A stretch of 22,259 nucleotides of DNA, taken from assembly GCA_051003795.1 (NCBI GenBank), contig JBPCKZ010000081.1, positions 1 to 22,259 on the forward strand, in the 5' to 3' direction. Source of the DNA: JALYXS01 sp051003795 (lineage in GTDB: Bacteria; Acidobacteriota; Terriglobia; Bryobacterales; Bryobacteraceae). The position numbers and the translations under genes were made by a program. Under the pieces are notes generated by a model. The model had not been told where the DNA came from and did no database searches. It worked only from the letters and a program-made list of their open reading frames with translations. Shown here in pieces: positions 7,481-15,842 of the stretch; positions within the stretch are counted from its first letter, which is position 1, and the number at the start of each line of letters is the position of its first letter.

Positions 7481-8106
7481 CGCGGCCGGTCCATCGCGGG
7501 CACGGCCCGTAATTGCGCCTCTTCCAGGCGTTTGGTTTCCTGCCACGTATAGATCATTCGATGTATTACCGTCAAATTCGACAGGACCGCGATTACCCAA
7601 AGCACGGGCGCCATCCGGTCGAACAGGGCGCCTAGAATAATCAACACAACGCGCTCGGGACGCTCTAGAAATCCCGTCTTGCATCTCGGAATCGTACATT
7701 CGGCGCGCGCGCGCGTGTAACTTACCATCACCGAGCCAGTCATTACGATTGCAGTCAAAACGATATAGAAGAAGCGATTGATTGAAGCGTAGTAGACCAG
7801 CAAGCCCATAAAGAGCGCCAGGTCCGAGTAGCGGTCGAGCACGGAATCGAAGAACCCACCGAACCTTGTTACCCGATTAGTTTCGCGCGCGACGCGGCCA
7901 TCCACCATGTCGAACAGCCCCGCGCCTATGACTACGAGCCCCGCCGCTTTAAATCTGCCCGCCGCGAAAAGAAACGCCGCTCCGATATTGATTACCAGCC
8001 CGATGAAAGTCAGTACGTTGGGATGAATGCGGGAAAGCGCCAGGAAGCCGACAATCTTCTCGATGATCTTTCCACAAAACCACCCGATCCCTCGCGTAAA
8101 CGTCAT
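7477..8106 (-). CDS. CDP-alcohol phosphatidyltransferase family membrane protein
   Basis: Integral membrane enzymes of this family transfer a phosphatidyl group from CDP-diacylglycerol (or a similar donor) to an alcohol in phospholipid synthesis. The product has 209 residues. The full signature D66-x2-D69-G70-x2-A73-R74-x8-G83-x3-D87-x3-D91 is present in DMVDGRVARETNRVTRFGGF and the residues after it. Several hydrophobic segments follow, such as LVINIGAAFLFAAG and FFYIVLTAIVMTGSVMVSY. Acceptor specificity (glycerol phosphate, inositol phosphate or other) cannot be fixed, so no symbol is given. It starts 4 bases after the greA stop and probably shares its transcript. Confidence 0.9.
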   Translation of the reverse strand: MTFTRGIGWFCGKIIEKIVGFLALSRIHPNVLTFIGLVINIGAAFLFAAGRFKAAGLVVIGAGLFDMVDGRVARETNRVTRFGGFFDSVLDRYSDLALFMGLLVYYASINRFFYIVLTAIVMTGSVMVSYTRARAECTIPRCKTGFLERPERVVLIILGALFDRMAPVLWVIAVLSNLTVIHRMIYTWQETKRLEEAQLRAVPAMDRPR

Positions 8107-8110
8107 AAAA

Positions 8111-8581
8111 CTACTCTTCGAGTTCGTGTATCGTCTGGAGCTTCAGAATTTCAAGCTCTTTCAAGCCGCCCGGAATTTGAACCTTAACTACGTCGCCGAC
8201 TTCCTTACCGATCAAACCGCGTCCAATTGGCGAATTGGTCGAAATCTTGCCTTGAGCCGCGTCCGTTTCTTCGGTCGTGACCAGCTTGTAAGCGATCTCC
8301 TCGTCTTTCTTGACGTCCAAAACCACCACGCGGGAACCTAGACCGACGCGGTCGCGCGGGATCTTCGAGAAGTCTATCATCGAGACCTCGCTCAACCGCT
8401 GCTTCAATTGATTTAGTTTTGCATTGACCATTCCCTGGCGTTCCTTGGCCGCATGATACTCGGCGTTCTCGCTGAGATCGCCATGCGCGCGCGCGGTCCG
8501 GATCTCGTTCGGAAGCTGGTTATGCAACTCGTAATCGAGCGCGGCAATCTCTTCCTGCAGCTTTTTCTTGAGGTCGGTCAC
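8111..8581 (-). CDS. greA: Transcription elongation factor GreA
   Basis: GreA inserts its coiled coil into the RNA polymerase secondary channel and stimulates cleavage of backtracked transcripts. The product has 156 residues. The N-terminal coiled coil carries the conserved tip ARAHGDLSENAEYHAAKE at about residues 30-47, with the acidic D and E residues that position magnesium. The C-terminal FKBP-like domain contains ISTNSPIGRGLIGKEVGD. The start is GTG at 8581-8579; an AGGAG lies 12 bases upstream, which is a long spacing. A TATAAT on the minus strand just ahead suggests its own promoter. Confidence 0.95.
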   Translation of the reverse strand: MTDLKKKLQEEIAALDYELHNQLPNEIRTARAHGDLSENAEYHAAKERQGMVNAKLNQLKQRLSEVSMIDFSKIPRDRVGLGSRVVVLDVKKDEEIAYKLVTTEETDAAQGKISTNSPIGRGLIGKEVGDVVKVQIPGGLKELEILKLQTIHELEE

Positions 8582-8606
8582 TAACGGCGGAAACTCCTAT
8601 CCGCAT

Positions 8607-8612
8607 ATTATA
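8607..8612 (-). promoter_or_regulatory. Consensus -10 box upstream of greA
   Basis: Read on the minus strand, this hexamer is TATAAT, an exact match to the sigma-70 -10 consensus. It lies in the 42-base gap between the flavoprotein stop and the greA start. No convincing TTGACA-like -35 is found at 16-18 bases upstream. Transcription starting about 7 bases downstream would give a leader of roughly 20 bases that holds the AGGAG at 8598-8594. Confidence 0.45.
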
Positions 8613-8623
8613 TCGATTGCCAG

Positions 8624-9994
8624 TTAGAAAGGTTTCAGATCGCCGAGCAAGGTTGGCAGCAACTCGGAAACGGTGGGATGGATGTGCACGGCCCGCTGCA
8701 TTACCGTGTAAGGCGCGCCAGCGTACATCACGTCCAGAATTGAATGGATCACTTCGTCGCATTCGACGCCCAGCAGGGAGGCGCCCAGTATCCGGCGCGT
8801 GTGGGGATCCACCAGGACCTTTAAGAATCCTTGAGTTTCGCCCTTCTCCACCGCGCGTCCAACGCGGGTCATCGCCCTCGTTGCCATCAATGCTTTGCGG
8901 CCCGCTTGACGCAAGTCGCGTTCGGTCAATCCCGCGCGGCCCAGTGGCGGATCGATATACAAGTTGTAAGCCGGAATGCGGTCGGTGAGGCGGCGGGCGT
9001 CGCCATCCAGAAGGTTGGCCGCTACGATCTCGTAATCGTTATACGAAGTGTGCGTGAAAGCGCCTTTGCCGTTGCAATCTCCCATGGCCCAAACACCCGG
9101 CGCGGTCGTCCGGAGTTGGTCGTCCACTTGGATGTATCCGCGCGGGTCCCTCTTAATGCCGGCTGTATCCAGTCCCAGATCGCCGGTGTTGGGCACACGC
9201 CCGACAGCCACCAACACGTGCGATCCCGAAGCTTCACCTCCGTCCCACTCGATCCTCGCCCCACCATTATTTTTAGTCACCTGGATATTCGCCACGCTCG
9301 TAACGATCCGGATTCCTTCGCCTTCCAGAATTTCGCGGACCGCCCGCGAAACATCCTCATCTTCGTGCCCGATGAGCGACTCGCCTCGCTCGACGATAGT
9401 AACTTCACTTCCGAACCGCCGGAACATCTGGCCAAACTCCAACCCGATGTAGCTTCCGCCGATCACGATCAAGTGTTCCGGCAGAAAATCCACATCCATC
9501 ATGCTGGAGTTAGTCAGGTAATCGACATCGTCCAATCCCGGAATGGGCGGGATCGACGCGCGGCCGCCCACATCGAGGAAAATTTTTTCCGCCTGGAGCG
9601 GTTCGGAGCCTGGATCACCCGCGCGGATGATCTGGGGACCTTCGAATCGCGCCTGCGCCTCGAACACGGTGATATTTTGCGTGGACTTGAGTTGCTTTTC
9701 GACGCCATCGTGCGACTGCCGCACGATGGCATCCTTGCGGGCCTTCACGCGTTTCATATCGACGTGGACCGGGGAATCCAGAACCACGCCAAATTCCGCC
9801 CCGCGGCGCGCCATGTGAGCCGCCCGCGCGCTCGCGACCATGGTCTTGGTTGGAATGCAGCCGGTGTTGATGCAGGTTCCGCCAAAGAGCTTGCGCTCGA
9901 TAACCGCGACCTTCCATCCGGCCCCGGCAAGGCGCACGGCGAGTGGGGGACCCGATTGTCCGGTACCGATTACGATGGCGTCGAAGGTGGCTAT
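8624..9994 (-). CDS. Mercuric-reductase-like pyridine nucleotide-disulfide oxidoreductase, non-canonical start
   Basis: This is a class I flavoprotein disulfide reductase. The redox-active cysteine pair is in GGTCINTGCIPTKT. A second dinucleotide-binding fold has VIGGSYIGLEFG, and the FAD-closing motif is GVWAMGDCNGKGAF. The C-terminal dimer base HIHPTVSELLPTLL is present. The first canonical start, GTG at 9937, would remove the FAD-binding loop. The in-frame upstream codons clearly encode it (TFDAIVIGTGQSGPPLAV, from 9988 down), but contain no ATG, GTG or TTG before a stop. An ATA at 9994-9992 overlaps the TAG of the upstream subtilase and is listed here as the tentative start. The substrate is unknown; mercury-specific extra cysteines are not seen. 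It probably shares a transcript with the subtilases. Confidence 0.85.
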   Translation of the reverse strand: MATFDAIVIGTGQSGPPLAVRLAGAGWKVAVIERKLFGGTCINTGCIPTKTMVASARAAHMARRGAEFGVVLDSPVHVDMKRVKARKDAIVRQSHDGVEKQLKSTQNITVFEAQARFEGPQIIRAGDPGSEPLQAEKIFLDVGGRASIPPIPGLDDVDYLTNSSMMDVDFLPEHLIVIGGSYIGLEFGQMFRRFGSEVTIVERGESLIGHEDEDVSRAVREILEGEGIRIVTSVANIQVTKNNGGARIEWDGGEASGSHVLVAVGRVPNTGDLGLDTAGIKRDPRGYIQVDDQLRTTAPGVWAMGDCNGKGAFTHTSYNDYEIVAANLLDGDARRLTDRIPAYNLYIDPPLGRAGLTERDLRQAGRKALMATRAMTRVGRAVEKGETQGFLKVLVDPHTRRILGASLLGVECDEVIHSILDVMYAGAPYTVMQRAVHIHPTVSELLPTLLGDLKPF

Positions 9995-12390
9995 CGGCCT
10001 AGTATCGCAAAGTCGTGGCTGAGATCCCCCACCTGCACGTGAAACACGTTCGTGCCTGGCGTAAGCCCCAGCCTGACGGTGATTCCAATCGAGCCTGGAA
10101 TATCGCCGATGTGGTCCAGCCTCACGAACGAGCCGTCTCCCGCGCCGACGCTGACTTGCACGTCGGGATTCAGGATCGGAATTCCGGATTGGTCAACGAC
10201 ACGGAACAGGAAAGCGTCGGTTACACGCGCGCCCGCTCGTCCGCTGGTTTCATCGGCGACGGCAAAGTCGACGATCTGCGCCGCCGGACCTTGAACACCA
10301 TACCAATAGGGCACATGTGTATCTATGTTCGGCGCGTTCGCGCTTTGGATGTGGATGGCGCCCTCGTACTGGCCGGCCTGCAGCAGAGAACCGGTGAACG
10401 TCACACGCACATTGGCGGATGCTCCCGGCTGTAACGACGCGGAGCTCGTTGATAATTGCGGCGCCATGCCGCCATCGCGCGAAACCGCCGAGAGCTGGAA
10501 CGTGTCGGCTGCCGTCCCGATGTTGGAAATAGTTAGCGCCTGAACCGAGCTGACATCGCTGGTCCCAACTTTGAAGCTCAACGTCGCCGGAACGGCGGCG
10601 GCATTGGCATTCAGCGCGGCGCTCACGTCGAGGCGTCCGCCCCCGGCCTGCTGCACGCGGGCGGGCGTGCCGTCCGAAAGGGCGATCGGCCCGGCGTTGT
10701 CGATCAGCAGCGAACGGTATTGTGCCGCCGTAAGGCCGGGGCGGAACGACTTCACGACAGCCGCCGCGCCCGCGGCGATCGGCGACGAGAAACTGGTGCC
10801 ATCGATCAACGCAAATCCCGTGGGATCGTAAACGTTCCCGGCCGGATCGAATTTTTGCGCGGCCGTATAAACATCTTGTCCGACCGCGACTAAATCCGGC
10901 TTGACGGCGAAATCGACATTGGGGCCGCGCGAGGAAAAGTCGGAGATCCGATTGGGATCCACGCTTTGGGGAAAAGAGCCGAAATCGAGCGTGGCGGTCA
11001 AACCGGGTTGAGAAGCAAGTTGATTCTTGATGGTCAATCCGTCCGAGTTACTCACCATTTGAGCCGGCAAAGTTGCGCTCCCTTCGCCGATCCTGCCAAG
11101 ATCGCGATCGGGAGTAGTGTAGATAAGACCGGCTACCGCGCCCGCCGCGGCCACGTTGTTCAGCTTAATTTCGAAGGTGCAGATGCCGCGCAAAATCAGG
11201 GCGATCTTGCCCGTCAGGCTATTTGCCGGGAGCGCGGCGCAAGCCTGTCCGTTCCCGTCGAGAGGGGCAACGTCGGCAAGAGCTCCTGTAATCGGGGACG
11301 AAGCATATTTGTCCCCAGGATAGGCGGTGAACGAGCCGACTCCGTTAACGACCGCTTGCGATACGAAGGTCCGGTCGTTGTGGGATGCGCCGGCGGCGAT
11401 GGCCGAAGGCGCGCTCGCGGGGCTACTGATACTGGCAACATCGGGCCCTTCGTTTCCAGCCGAGACGATGACGATCACGCCCAGCGACGCGGCGTGTTCG
11501 ATCGCGGCAATCGTCGGGTCCGCATTGAACGCCAATGGCAAAGGAACGCCGCTGCTGAGGCTGATGATATCCATGCCGTCGTTGGTGGCGTCTTCGAACG
11601 CTTTGAGTGTCGCGTCGTTCGACGGGTTGGGATTGGCCCCCGGCGATCCCTCCACCTTATAACTGCCCAGGTAGGCTTTCGGAGCGAATCCGCTGATGGT
11701 GGCAAGCGGTCCGGCCGTTTGCACGCCGGCCGCGCACATCGCGACGGCGGTGCCATGCCCATCGTGGTCGCGCGCGGAAGTGTCGGGATCGGGATTGTCG
11801 AGAAGATCGGGATACGCGCGCGCCACGATCACCTTGTTATTCGTGAACTGGACATCGGAATCGGTGTTGACCAGTGGAAAGCCGGCGGGCATCGGCAAAG
11901 TGGGATCCTGAAATCCGGGATGAGTGATGTCGATCCCGGAATCGACGATACCGATCTTGATTCCCAATCCAGCACGGTCGCTGCCCACTTGGGACCACGC
12001 TTGCGGCAGCTTGTGGATCACCGCCGCGCGGTCGAGCAGATGGCGCATTCGGTAAACCTTGTGAACGCGCAGCACGCCGGGGATGTTTGCCAGACGAACC
12101 GCCTTCGCGTCCGGGATGCGCACGAACAGCGCGTTCACCAGGGTGTCGACGCTGCCGAGAACCATGCCGCCCTCGACGCTTTCAATGCGATCGCGGACGG
12201 ACGCTTGTTCGCGGCGAATGCGCTCGCGATGAGTTTGCGCTTCCGCGGTGTGCAACGATCCTTTCCCGCCGGACGATTGAAGCACATGGGTGGCGACGGG
12301 CTCCGTCGAAAGCTCGACGATGTAACGATTGGGAACGACCGCCGCGGCGGCCGTCAACGGTAGAATGAAAAGTAATCGTAAGAAAGACAA
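9991..12390 (-). CDS. Secreted subtilisin-like serine protease (S8) with PA domain
   Basis: The product has 799 residues. The start is TTG at 12390-12388, with GAGG four bases upstream, 6 bases after the stop of the upstream paralogue. Residues 1-17 are a signal peptide, and about 20-115 look like an I9-type propeptide. The catalytic triad is D150 (GIVDSGID), H212 (DGHGTAVA) and S533 (DGTSFSSP), with oxyanion asparagine N313 in SAGNEGP. A protease-associated (PA) insert covers about 355-470. After the peptidase domain, about 600-700 is an immunoglobulin-like segment (LTISNIGTAADTFQL), then a bacterial Ig-like stretch (FLFRVVDQSGIPILNPDVQV) to the end. It lacks the Solibacter-type C-terminal domain of its neighbour. 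It should be an active secreted peptidase. Confidence 0.93.
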   Translation of the reverse strand: MSFLRLLFILPLTAAAAVVPNRYIVELSTEPVATHVLQSSGGKGSLHTAEAQTHRERIRREQASVRDRIESVEGGMVLGSVDTLVNALFVRIPDAKAVRLANIPGVLRVHKVYRMRHLLDRAAVIHKLPQAWSQVGSDRAGLGIKIGIVDSGIDITHPGFQDPTLPMPAGFPLVNTDSDVQFTNNKVIVARAYPDLLDNPDPDTSARDHDGHGTAVAMCAAGVQTAGPLATISGFAPKAYLGSYKVEGSPGANPNPSNDATLKAFEDATNDGMDIISLSSGVPLPLAFNADPTIAAIEHAASLGVIVIVSAGNEGPDVASISSPASAPSAIAAGASHNDRTFVSQAVVNGVGSFTAYPGDKYASSPITGALADVAPLDGNGQACAALPANSLTGKIALILRGICTFEIKLNNVAAAGAVAGLIYTTPDRDLGRIGEGSATLPAQMVSNSDGLTIKNQLASQPGLTATLDFGSFPQSVDPNRISDFSSRGPNVDFAVKPDLVAVGQDVYTAAQKFDPAGNVYDPTGFALIDGTSFSSPIAAGAAAVVKSFRPGLTAAQYRSLLIDNAGPIALSDGTPARVQQAGGGRLDVSAALNANAAAVPATLSFKVGTSDVSSVQALTISNIGTAADTFQLSAVSRDGGMAPQLSTSSASLQPGASANVRVTFTGSLLQAGQYEGAIHIQSANAPNIDTHVPYWYGVQGPAAQIVDFAVADETSGRAGARVTDAFLFRVVDQSGIPILNPDVQVSVGAGDGSFVRLDHIGDIPGSIGITVRLGLTPGTNVFHVQVGDLSHDFAILGR

Positions 12391-12396
12391 GGGGCC

Positions 12397-15300
12397 TCAG
12401 TTCACAATTAGATTCGAAGTCTTCGAGTCGATTCCGTTCGTTGTAATCACGATGGGTTGAGCGCCGGTGGGCGCGTCGGAAGGCACAATCACATTGATCT
12501 GATACAAGCCTACGAAACCGGGCGCCAATCCACTGAATAAGACTTGCGCGGGCCGTCCGGCAATGGTTACTGAAGGAGTAACCCTGGTGGAGGCTAAAGG
12601 TTGTGCGGGCGGCGTGGGACTCGGTTCGCCGCTGGCAGGCTGGTTGTCGACTGGACCAAGTCCATTGGCGTAAATCGAGACGGGCTGGCCGCGCTGCGCG
12701 GAACCAGCCGCCACGAACGCGGGCGCGTAAGCGGCGAGCGGAAGCGTGTATTGCGCGCTCGAAACACCATTGTTCGTCACCGTTAACAAGGTGGACGTTT
12801 GGCCCTGCAATTCCCAAGGAATCTGCACGTTAATTTGAGAAGCGCTCACGTACGAAACACGACCGGGTACGCCTATTCCCGCGGAAGGCACGTTAAAGCC
12901 GACGCTCACCCCAACCAGGGATATAGGCAGATAGGTTGTCACAAATGAGCGCGTGGTGGGGCTTAAATTCGCGCCATAAATCGTGATGTACGACCCAGGC
13001 GCCAGCGCCCGGCCCGGGTCCGAATCGCCCGCGCCGACAACGCCGTTGGCCGGGATTGCCGGTTGCAGCAGCGCGGTAACGTCGAATTCCTGCGTGAGTC
13101 CGCCAGCGTCGGCCGCAAAAAACTGGTCGCCCGCTTGCGGCCCGAGGGCGATCAGAGCTGCCGCATTCCCGTCCACGTCCGTGTTGGCGTCGGCTTGGGT
13201 GATGCTGCCCCCTCCCGAAACCACTCTAAAACGCACGGGAATGTTCGGGACAGGCACGCCGAACCTATCGATCAGCCGAAAACCGATGTTGCCGCTTACC
13301 ATCGGCAGCTCGAAAATGTTTTGTGGCACGCCATCTCCCGCAAGATACAGATAAGGCACATGCAAATTCGCGCCATTCCCGGAGATGTTGATCTGCCCTT
13401 CGTAGGACCCGGCATTCGGACGGTTGCCATCGAGCCGCACCATGACGGTTCCACTTTGTCCCGGATTCAGGGAAAGGCTCCCCGGCGAGACACCCACTCG
13501 CGCGTTGTTATCGGTATCCCGCGGCGCCACCGATACGGTGAAAATGGCGGCGTTGGCGCCAGTGTTCGTCACGTTCAATGTTCGATTGATCGGAAGTGTC
13601 CCGGCCGCTGTCGAAACCGCGCCGAACGAGACCGTCGCGGGATCGACCGTTACGGATGCCGCCACGGCGCCGGCGGCGTTCAATTTGCCGGCGCCCACGG
13701 AGGTCACGCGCGCCAATCCGGAATCGTCGTTGATGTTATTGGTCGCCGTGTTCACGACGGCGGATTTCAACTGCGCGGGACCATAGCCGGGATGCGCCTG
13801 TTTGACGAGCGCGGCCGCGCCGGCCACAAGCGGGACCGCGAAGCTGGTTCCGGTTACCGATGTGTAGCCGGTGGGGTCGTAAAGACTGCTGTTCGGATCG
13901 TACGTCTGCGTGGCGGTGTAAAGATCCGTTCCGACGGCGACGAGTTCGGGCTTGATCGAAAGCGCACCGATGGCCGGACCGCGCGAAGAGAACTCCGCCA
14001 CGGTATCGAACGGCGCGTCTTCGGCGTGGAGCGCCGGATCGAGCGTCGCGGTCGTATTCGAATTTGATTTCAGAAACGACTGGATCGCCACGCCCGCGGT
14101 ATTTCCGACGGTGAACAATGGAATCGCGGTATCGCCGACCTGGGTCGCGACAAATGTCGTTTCCTCTCCCGCGGCAAGGTAGAGAAGCACCGCGACCGCG
14201 CCCGCCGCTTGCGCGTTGTTGACCTTCACGTCGAACGCGCAAGTGCCGCGCTCAATCAGAGCGATTGCGCCGTTGAGCGATCCGCTATTCAAAACCGAGC
14301 AGGCGAGCCCGTCATTTCCCAATTGCGAAACGTCGCGCAGCGGCGCGGTAAGCGGAGAACCGGGTTTCGGGCCTTCGCCTGTCATGGCGTCGATCTGCCG
14401 CAAATTCGACGGCACGGCGCCGCCGTTCAAGCCTACCGTCGAGTAAAAAATATGCGAGTTTGTGGATGCCCCTACAGTGATCGCGGACGGAGCCGTCCCC
14501 GGCGTGTCGATGGTTCCGAGCGTCGGGAAATTGAAGCCGTTGGCGCCGTCATCGCCCGCCGAAACGACAACCGTCATGCCCATATGAATGGCATTCTCGA
14601 CGGCCTGCGCGCGAACGTCGCATGCATCGGCGGGAATGTAAGAGCGCGAAATGGTTGGCTTGGGGCAGAAGCTGCCATGCTCCAAGGGACCGTAGAGCGC
14701 GGCTGCTCCCGAGGCGATCGCGGCGATATCCATGCCATCGGCCAGCGCATCTTCGAGAGCCTCCACGATTACCCCGTCGCTGGTAAATTCATTCACGCCG
14801 GGCGATCCGTAGATTTTGTAGTTGCCCAGCCAGGCCTTTGGCGCGACTCCGGTGATGGTGGCGGCCGGCCCGGTGACGCGACCGCCCGCCGCGATCATCG
14901 CCATGGCCGTGCCGTGCCCGACGCGGTCGCGGGGAGTGTTATCGTCGGGTAACGCTAATTCCGACACGTAGCTGTGCGCTGCAATGACCTTGCTGTTCGT
15001 GAAACTCGGGTTGCCCCTTGGGAAGCCTGGTGGAACGGAGAGCGAGGAATCCTGAAATGCCGGATGGTTTTGATCGATTCCCGTGTCGATTATGGCAATC
15101 TTCACGCCCGCGCCGGCATTGCCCACGCCGCCGACCAAATTCCAAGCTCCCGGAACTTGTGTCAGGTCGAGAGCCCGATTGAGATGTCGGCGCAACGGAG
15201 GCAGGTAGGCGACGATCTTGACGCCGGGGATGTATTTCAAACCGCCGCCCGCGCCTTCCGGAACGCGCACGAACACCGCGTTGAGAAGTGTCTGAACGGA

Positions 15301-15546
15301 GCCCGTTACCTGGATATGTTGTCGCGAAAGCTCCTGGCGCAAGCTTTCCTGTTCCAGGGAAATTGCCTGGCGCTGTCCCACGACGCCAGCGGACTTGAGC
15401 TGGGTGCGATTTTGAACCCGCTCGGCTAAGGGAGGCTCGCTCAGGATGAGAGCGTAAGCGGCCGTCTTCGACCATGCGGCGACGGGCGCCAGGCAGATCA
15501 CGCAGAAGATCGAAAGCCATTGAACCATACACTTATGATGGAGCAT
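12397..15546 (-). CDS. Secreted subtilisin-like serine protease with Solibacter-type C-terminal domain
   Basis: The product has 1049 residues. The ATG at 15546 or the one at 15528 could be the start; neither has a clear ribosome binding site. A signal peptide ends near residue 26. A propeptide-like region runs to about 130. The triad is D154 (AIIDTGID), H211 (VGHGTAMA) and S568 (TGTSFAVP). The oxyanion position is aspartate (D332, in SAGDDGANG) instead of the usual asparagine. A PA domain covers about 400-505. Ig-like segments cover about 640-825, aligned with those of the downstream paralogue. Residues about 830-1049 match the TIGR03437-type domain (LAPGSYITIYGANL, VSYVSASQINVQIPWEL, VTIAGRPAQVLFSGLAPG, GLYQINVIVP), a strong lineage marker whose function is unknown. 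Confidence 0.93.
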   Translation of the reverse strand: MLHHKCMVQWLSIFCVICLAPVAAWSKTAAYALILSEPPLAERVQNRTQLKSAGVVGQRQAISLEQESLRQELSRQHIQVTGSVQTLLNAVFVRVPEGAGGGLKYIPGVKIVAYLPPLRRHLNRALDLTQVPGAWNLVGGVGNAGAGVKIAIIDTGIDQNHPAFQDSSLSVPPGFPRGNPSFTNSKVIAAHSYVSELALPDDNTPRDRVGHGTAMAMIAAGGRVTGPAATITGVAPKAWLGNYKIYGSPGVNEFTSDGVIVEALEDALADGMDIAAIASGAAALYGPLEHGSFCPKPTISRSYIPADACDVRAQAVENAIHMGMTVVVSAGDDGANGFNFPTLGTIDTPGTAPSAITVGASTNSHIFYSTVGLNGGAVPSNLRQIDAMTGEGPKPGSPLTAPLRDVSQLGNDGLACSVLNSGSLNGAIALIERGTCAFDVKVNNAQAAGAVAVLLYLAAGEETTFVATQVGDTAIPLFTVGNTAGVAIQSFLKSNSNTTATLDPALHAEDAPFDTVAEFSSRGPAIGALSIKPELVAVGTDLYTATQTYDPNSSLYDPTGYTSVTGTSFAVPLVAGAAALVKQAHPGYGPAQLKSAVVNTATNNINDDSGLARVTSVGAGKLNAAGAVAASVTVDPATVSFGAVSTAAGTLPINRTLNVTNTGANAAIFTVSVAPRDTDNNARVGVSPGSLSLNPGQSGTVMVRLDGNRPNAGSYEGQINISGNGANLHVPYLYLAGDGVPQNIFELPMVSGNIGFRLIDRFGVPVPNIPVRFRVVSGGGSITQADANTDVDGNAAALIALGPQAGDQFFAADAGGLTQEFDVTALLQPAIPANGVVGAGDSDPGRALAPGSYITIYGANLSPTTRSFVTTYLPISLVGVSVGFNVPSAGIGVPGRVSYVSASQINVQIPWELQGQTSTLLTVTNNGVSSAQYTLPLAAYAPAFVAAGSAQRGQPVSIYANGLGPVDNQPASGEPSPTPPAQPLASTRVTPSVTIAGRPAQVLFSGLAPGFVGLYQINVIVPSDAPTGAQPIVITTNGIDSKTSNLIVN

Positions 15547-15570
15547 ACGCCGCCCAAGTTTCCCACTTGA

Positions 15571-15699
15571 TTTGCAATCCCCACCGCCATCGCCGAACTT
15601 TCCGACGAAGAGCGTGGCTCCCTGACCTCTTGGCTCATGGAACGCGACAATTACGAATGGGATCGAGAAATGACTGCGGATTTCTCGCCTGGAGGCAGC
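15571..15699 (+). pseudogene. Remnant of a small antitoxin-like gene
   Basis: The plus strand reads IAELSDEERGSLTSWLMERD and then NYEWDREMTADFSPGG (15589-15696). This pattern recalls short addiction-module or antitoxin-like proteins with a WDRE..DFSPGG centre. A TGA at 15568-15570 sits directly upstream, and the frame from there has no start codon before the conserved part. Beyond about 15697 the frame continues as unrelated sequence to about 15803. It is therefore a broken fragment with both ends lost. Family assignment is from memory of the motif and is tentative. Confidence 0.5.
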
Positions 15700-15839
15700 G
15701 CCTCCGCTAAATCAACCCGGACGCCGGCCTCGCGACAGAGGGCGACAGCCTCAACCAGATCCCGTTTGGCATCCGCGAGCCGATTCTCTCTCCGCGCCTG
15801 AAAAGCCCGTTGCAGCAGGTTTTCGCATGAATCCGGCAT
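15651..15839 (-). pseudogene. Truncated TPR-like protein fragment
   Basis: The frame encodes 62 residues from the ATG at 15839. Residues 8-46 (including ARRENRLADAKRDLVEAVAL and the CREAGVRVDLAEAL after it) look like the first helices of a tetratricopeptide-type protein. The next residues, PPGEKSAVISRSHS, do not continue the repeat; they are the antisense of the antitoxin-like remnant. The true gene segment is therefore about 15697-15839, and the rest is read-through to a chance stop. The ATG comes 3 bases after the lptFG stop, so it may once have been the last gene of that operon. Confidence 0.55.
15691..15705. repeat. Perfect inverted repeat at the junction of two gene remnants
   Basis: GGAGGC-AGC-GCCTCC forms a 6-base GC-only stem with a 3-base loop. 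It sits where the antitoxin-like remnant and the TPR-like remnant meet. No run of T follows on either strand, so it is not a typical intrinsic terminator. Confidence 0.7.
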
Positions 15840-15842
15840 GCT

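Noticed and set aside
8831..10042. Plus-strand open frame of 403 codons opposite the flavoprotein
   Set aside because: The minus-strand flavoprotein has clear motifs throughout. The plus frame shows none and extends across a gene boundary.
10966..12363. Plus-strand open frame of 465 codons opposite the shorter subtilase
   Set aside because: The subtilase has an intact catalytic triad and signal peptide on the other strand. This frame is a low-complexity shadow.
13063..14067. Plus-strand open frame of 334 codons opposite the larger subtilase
   Set aside because: It is antisense to the PA and Ig-like regions, with arginine-rich composition and no domain.
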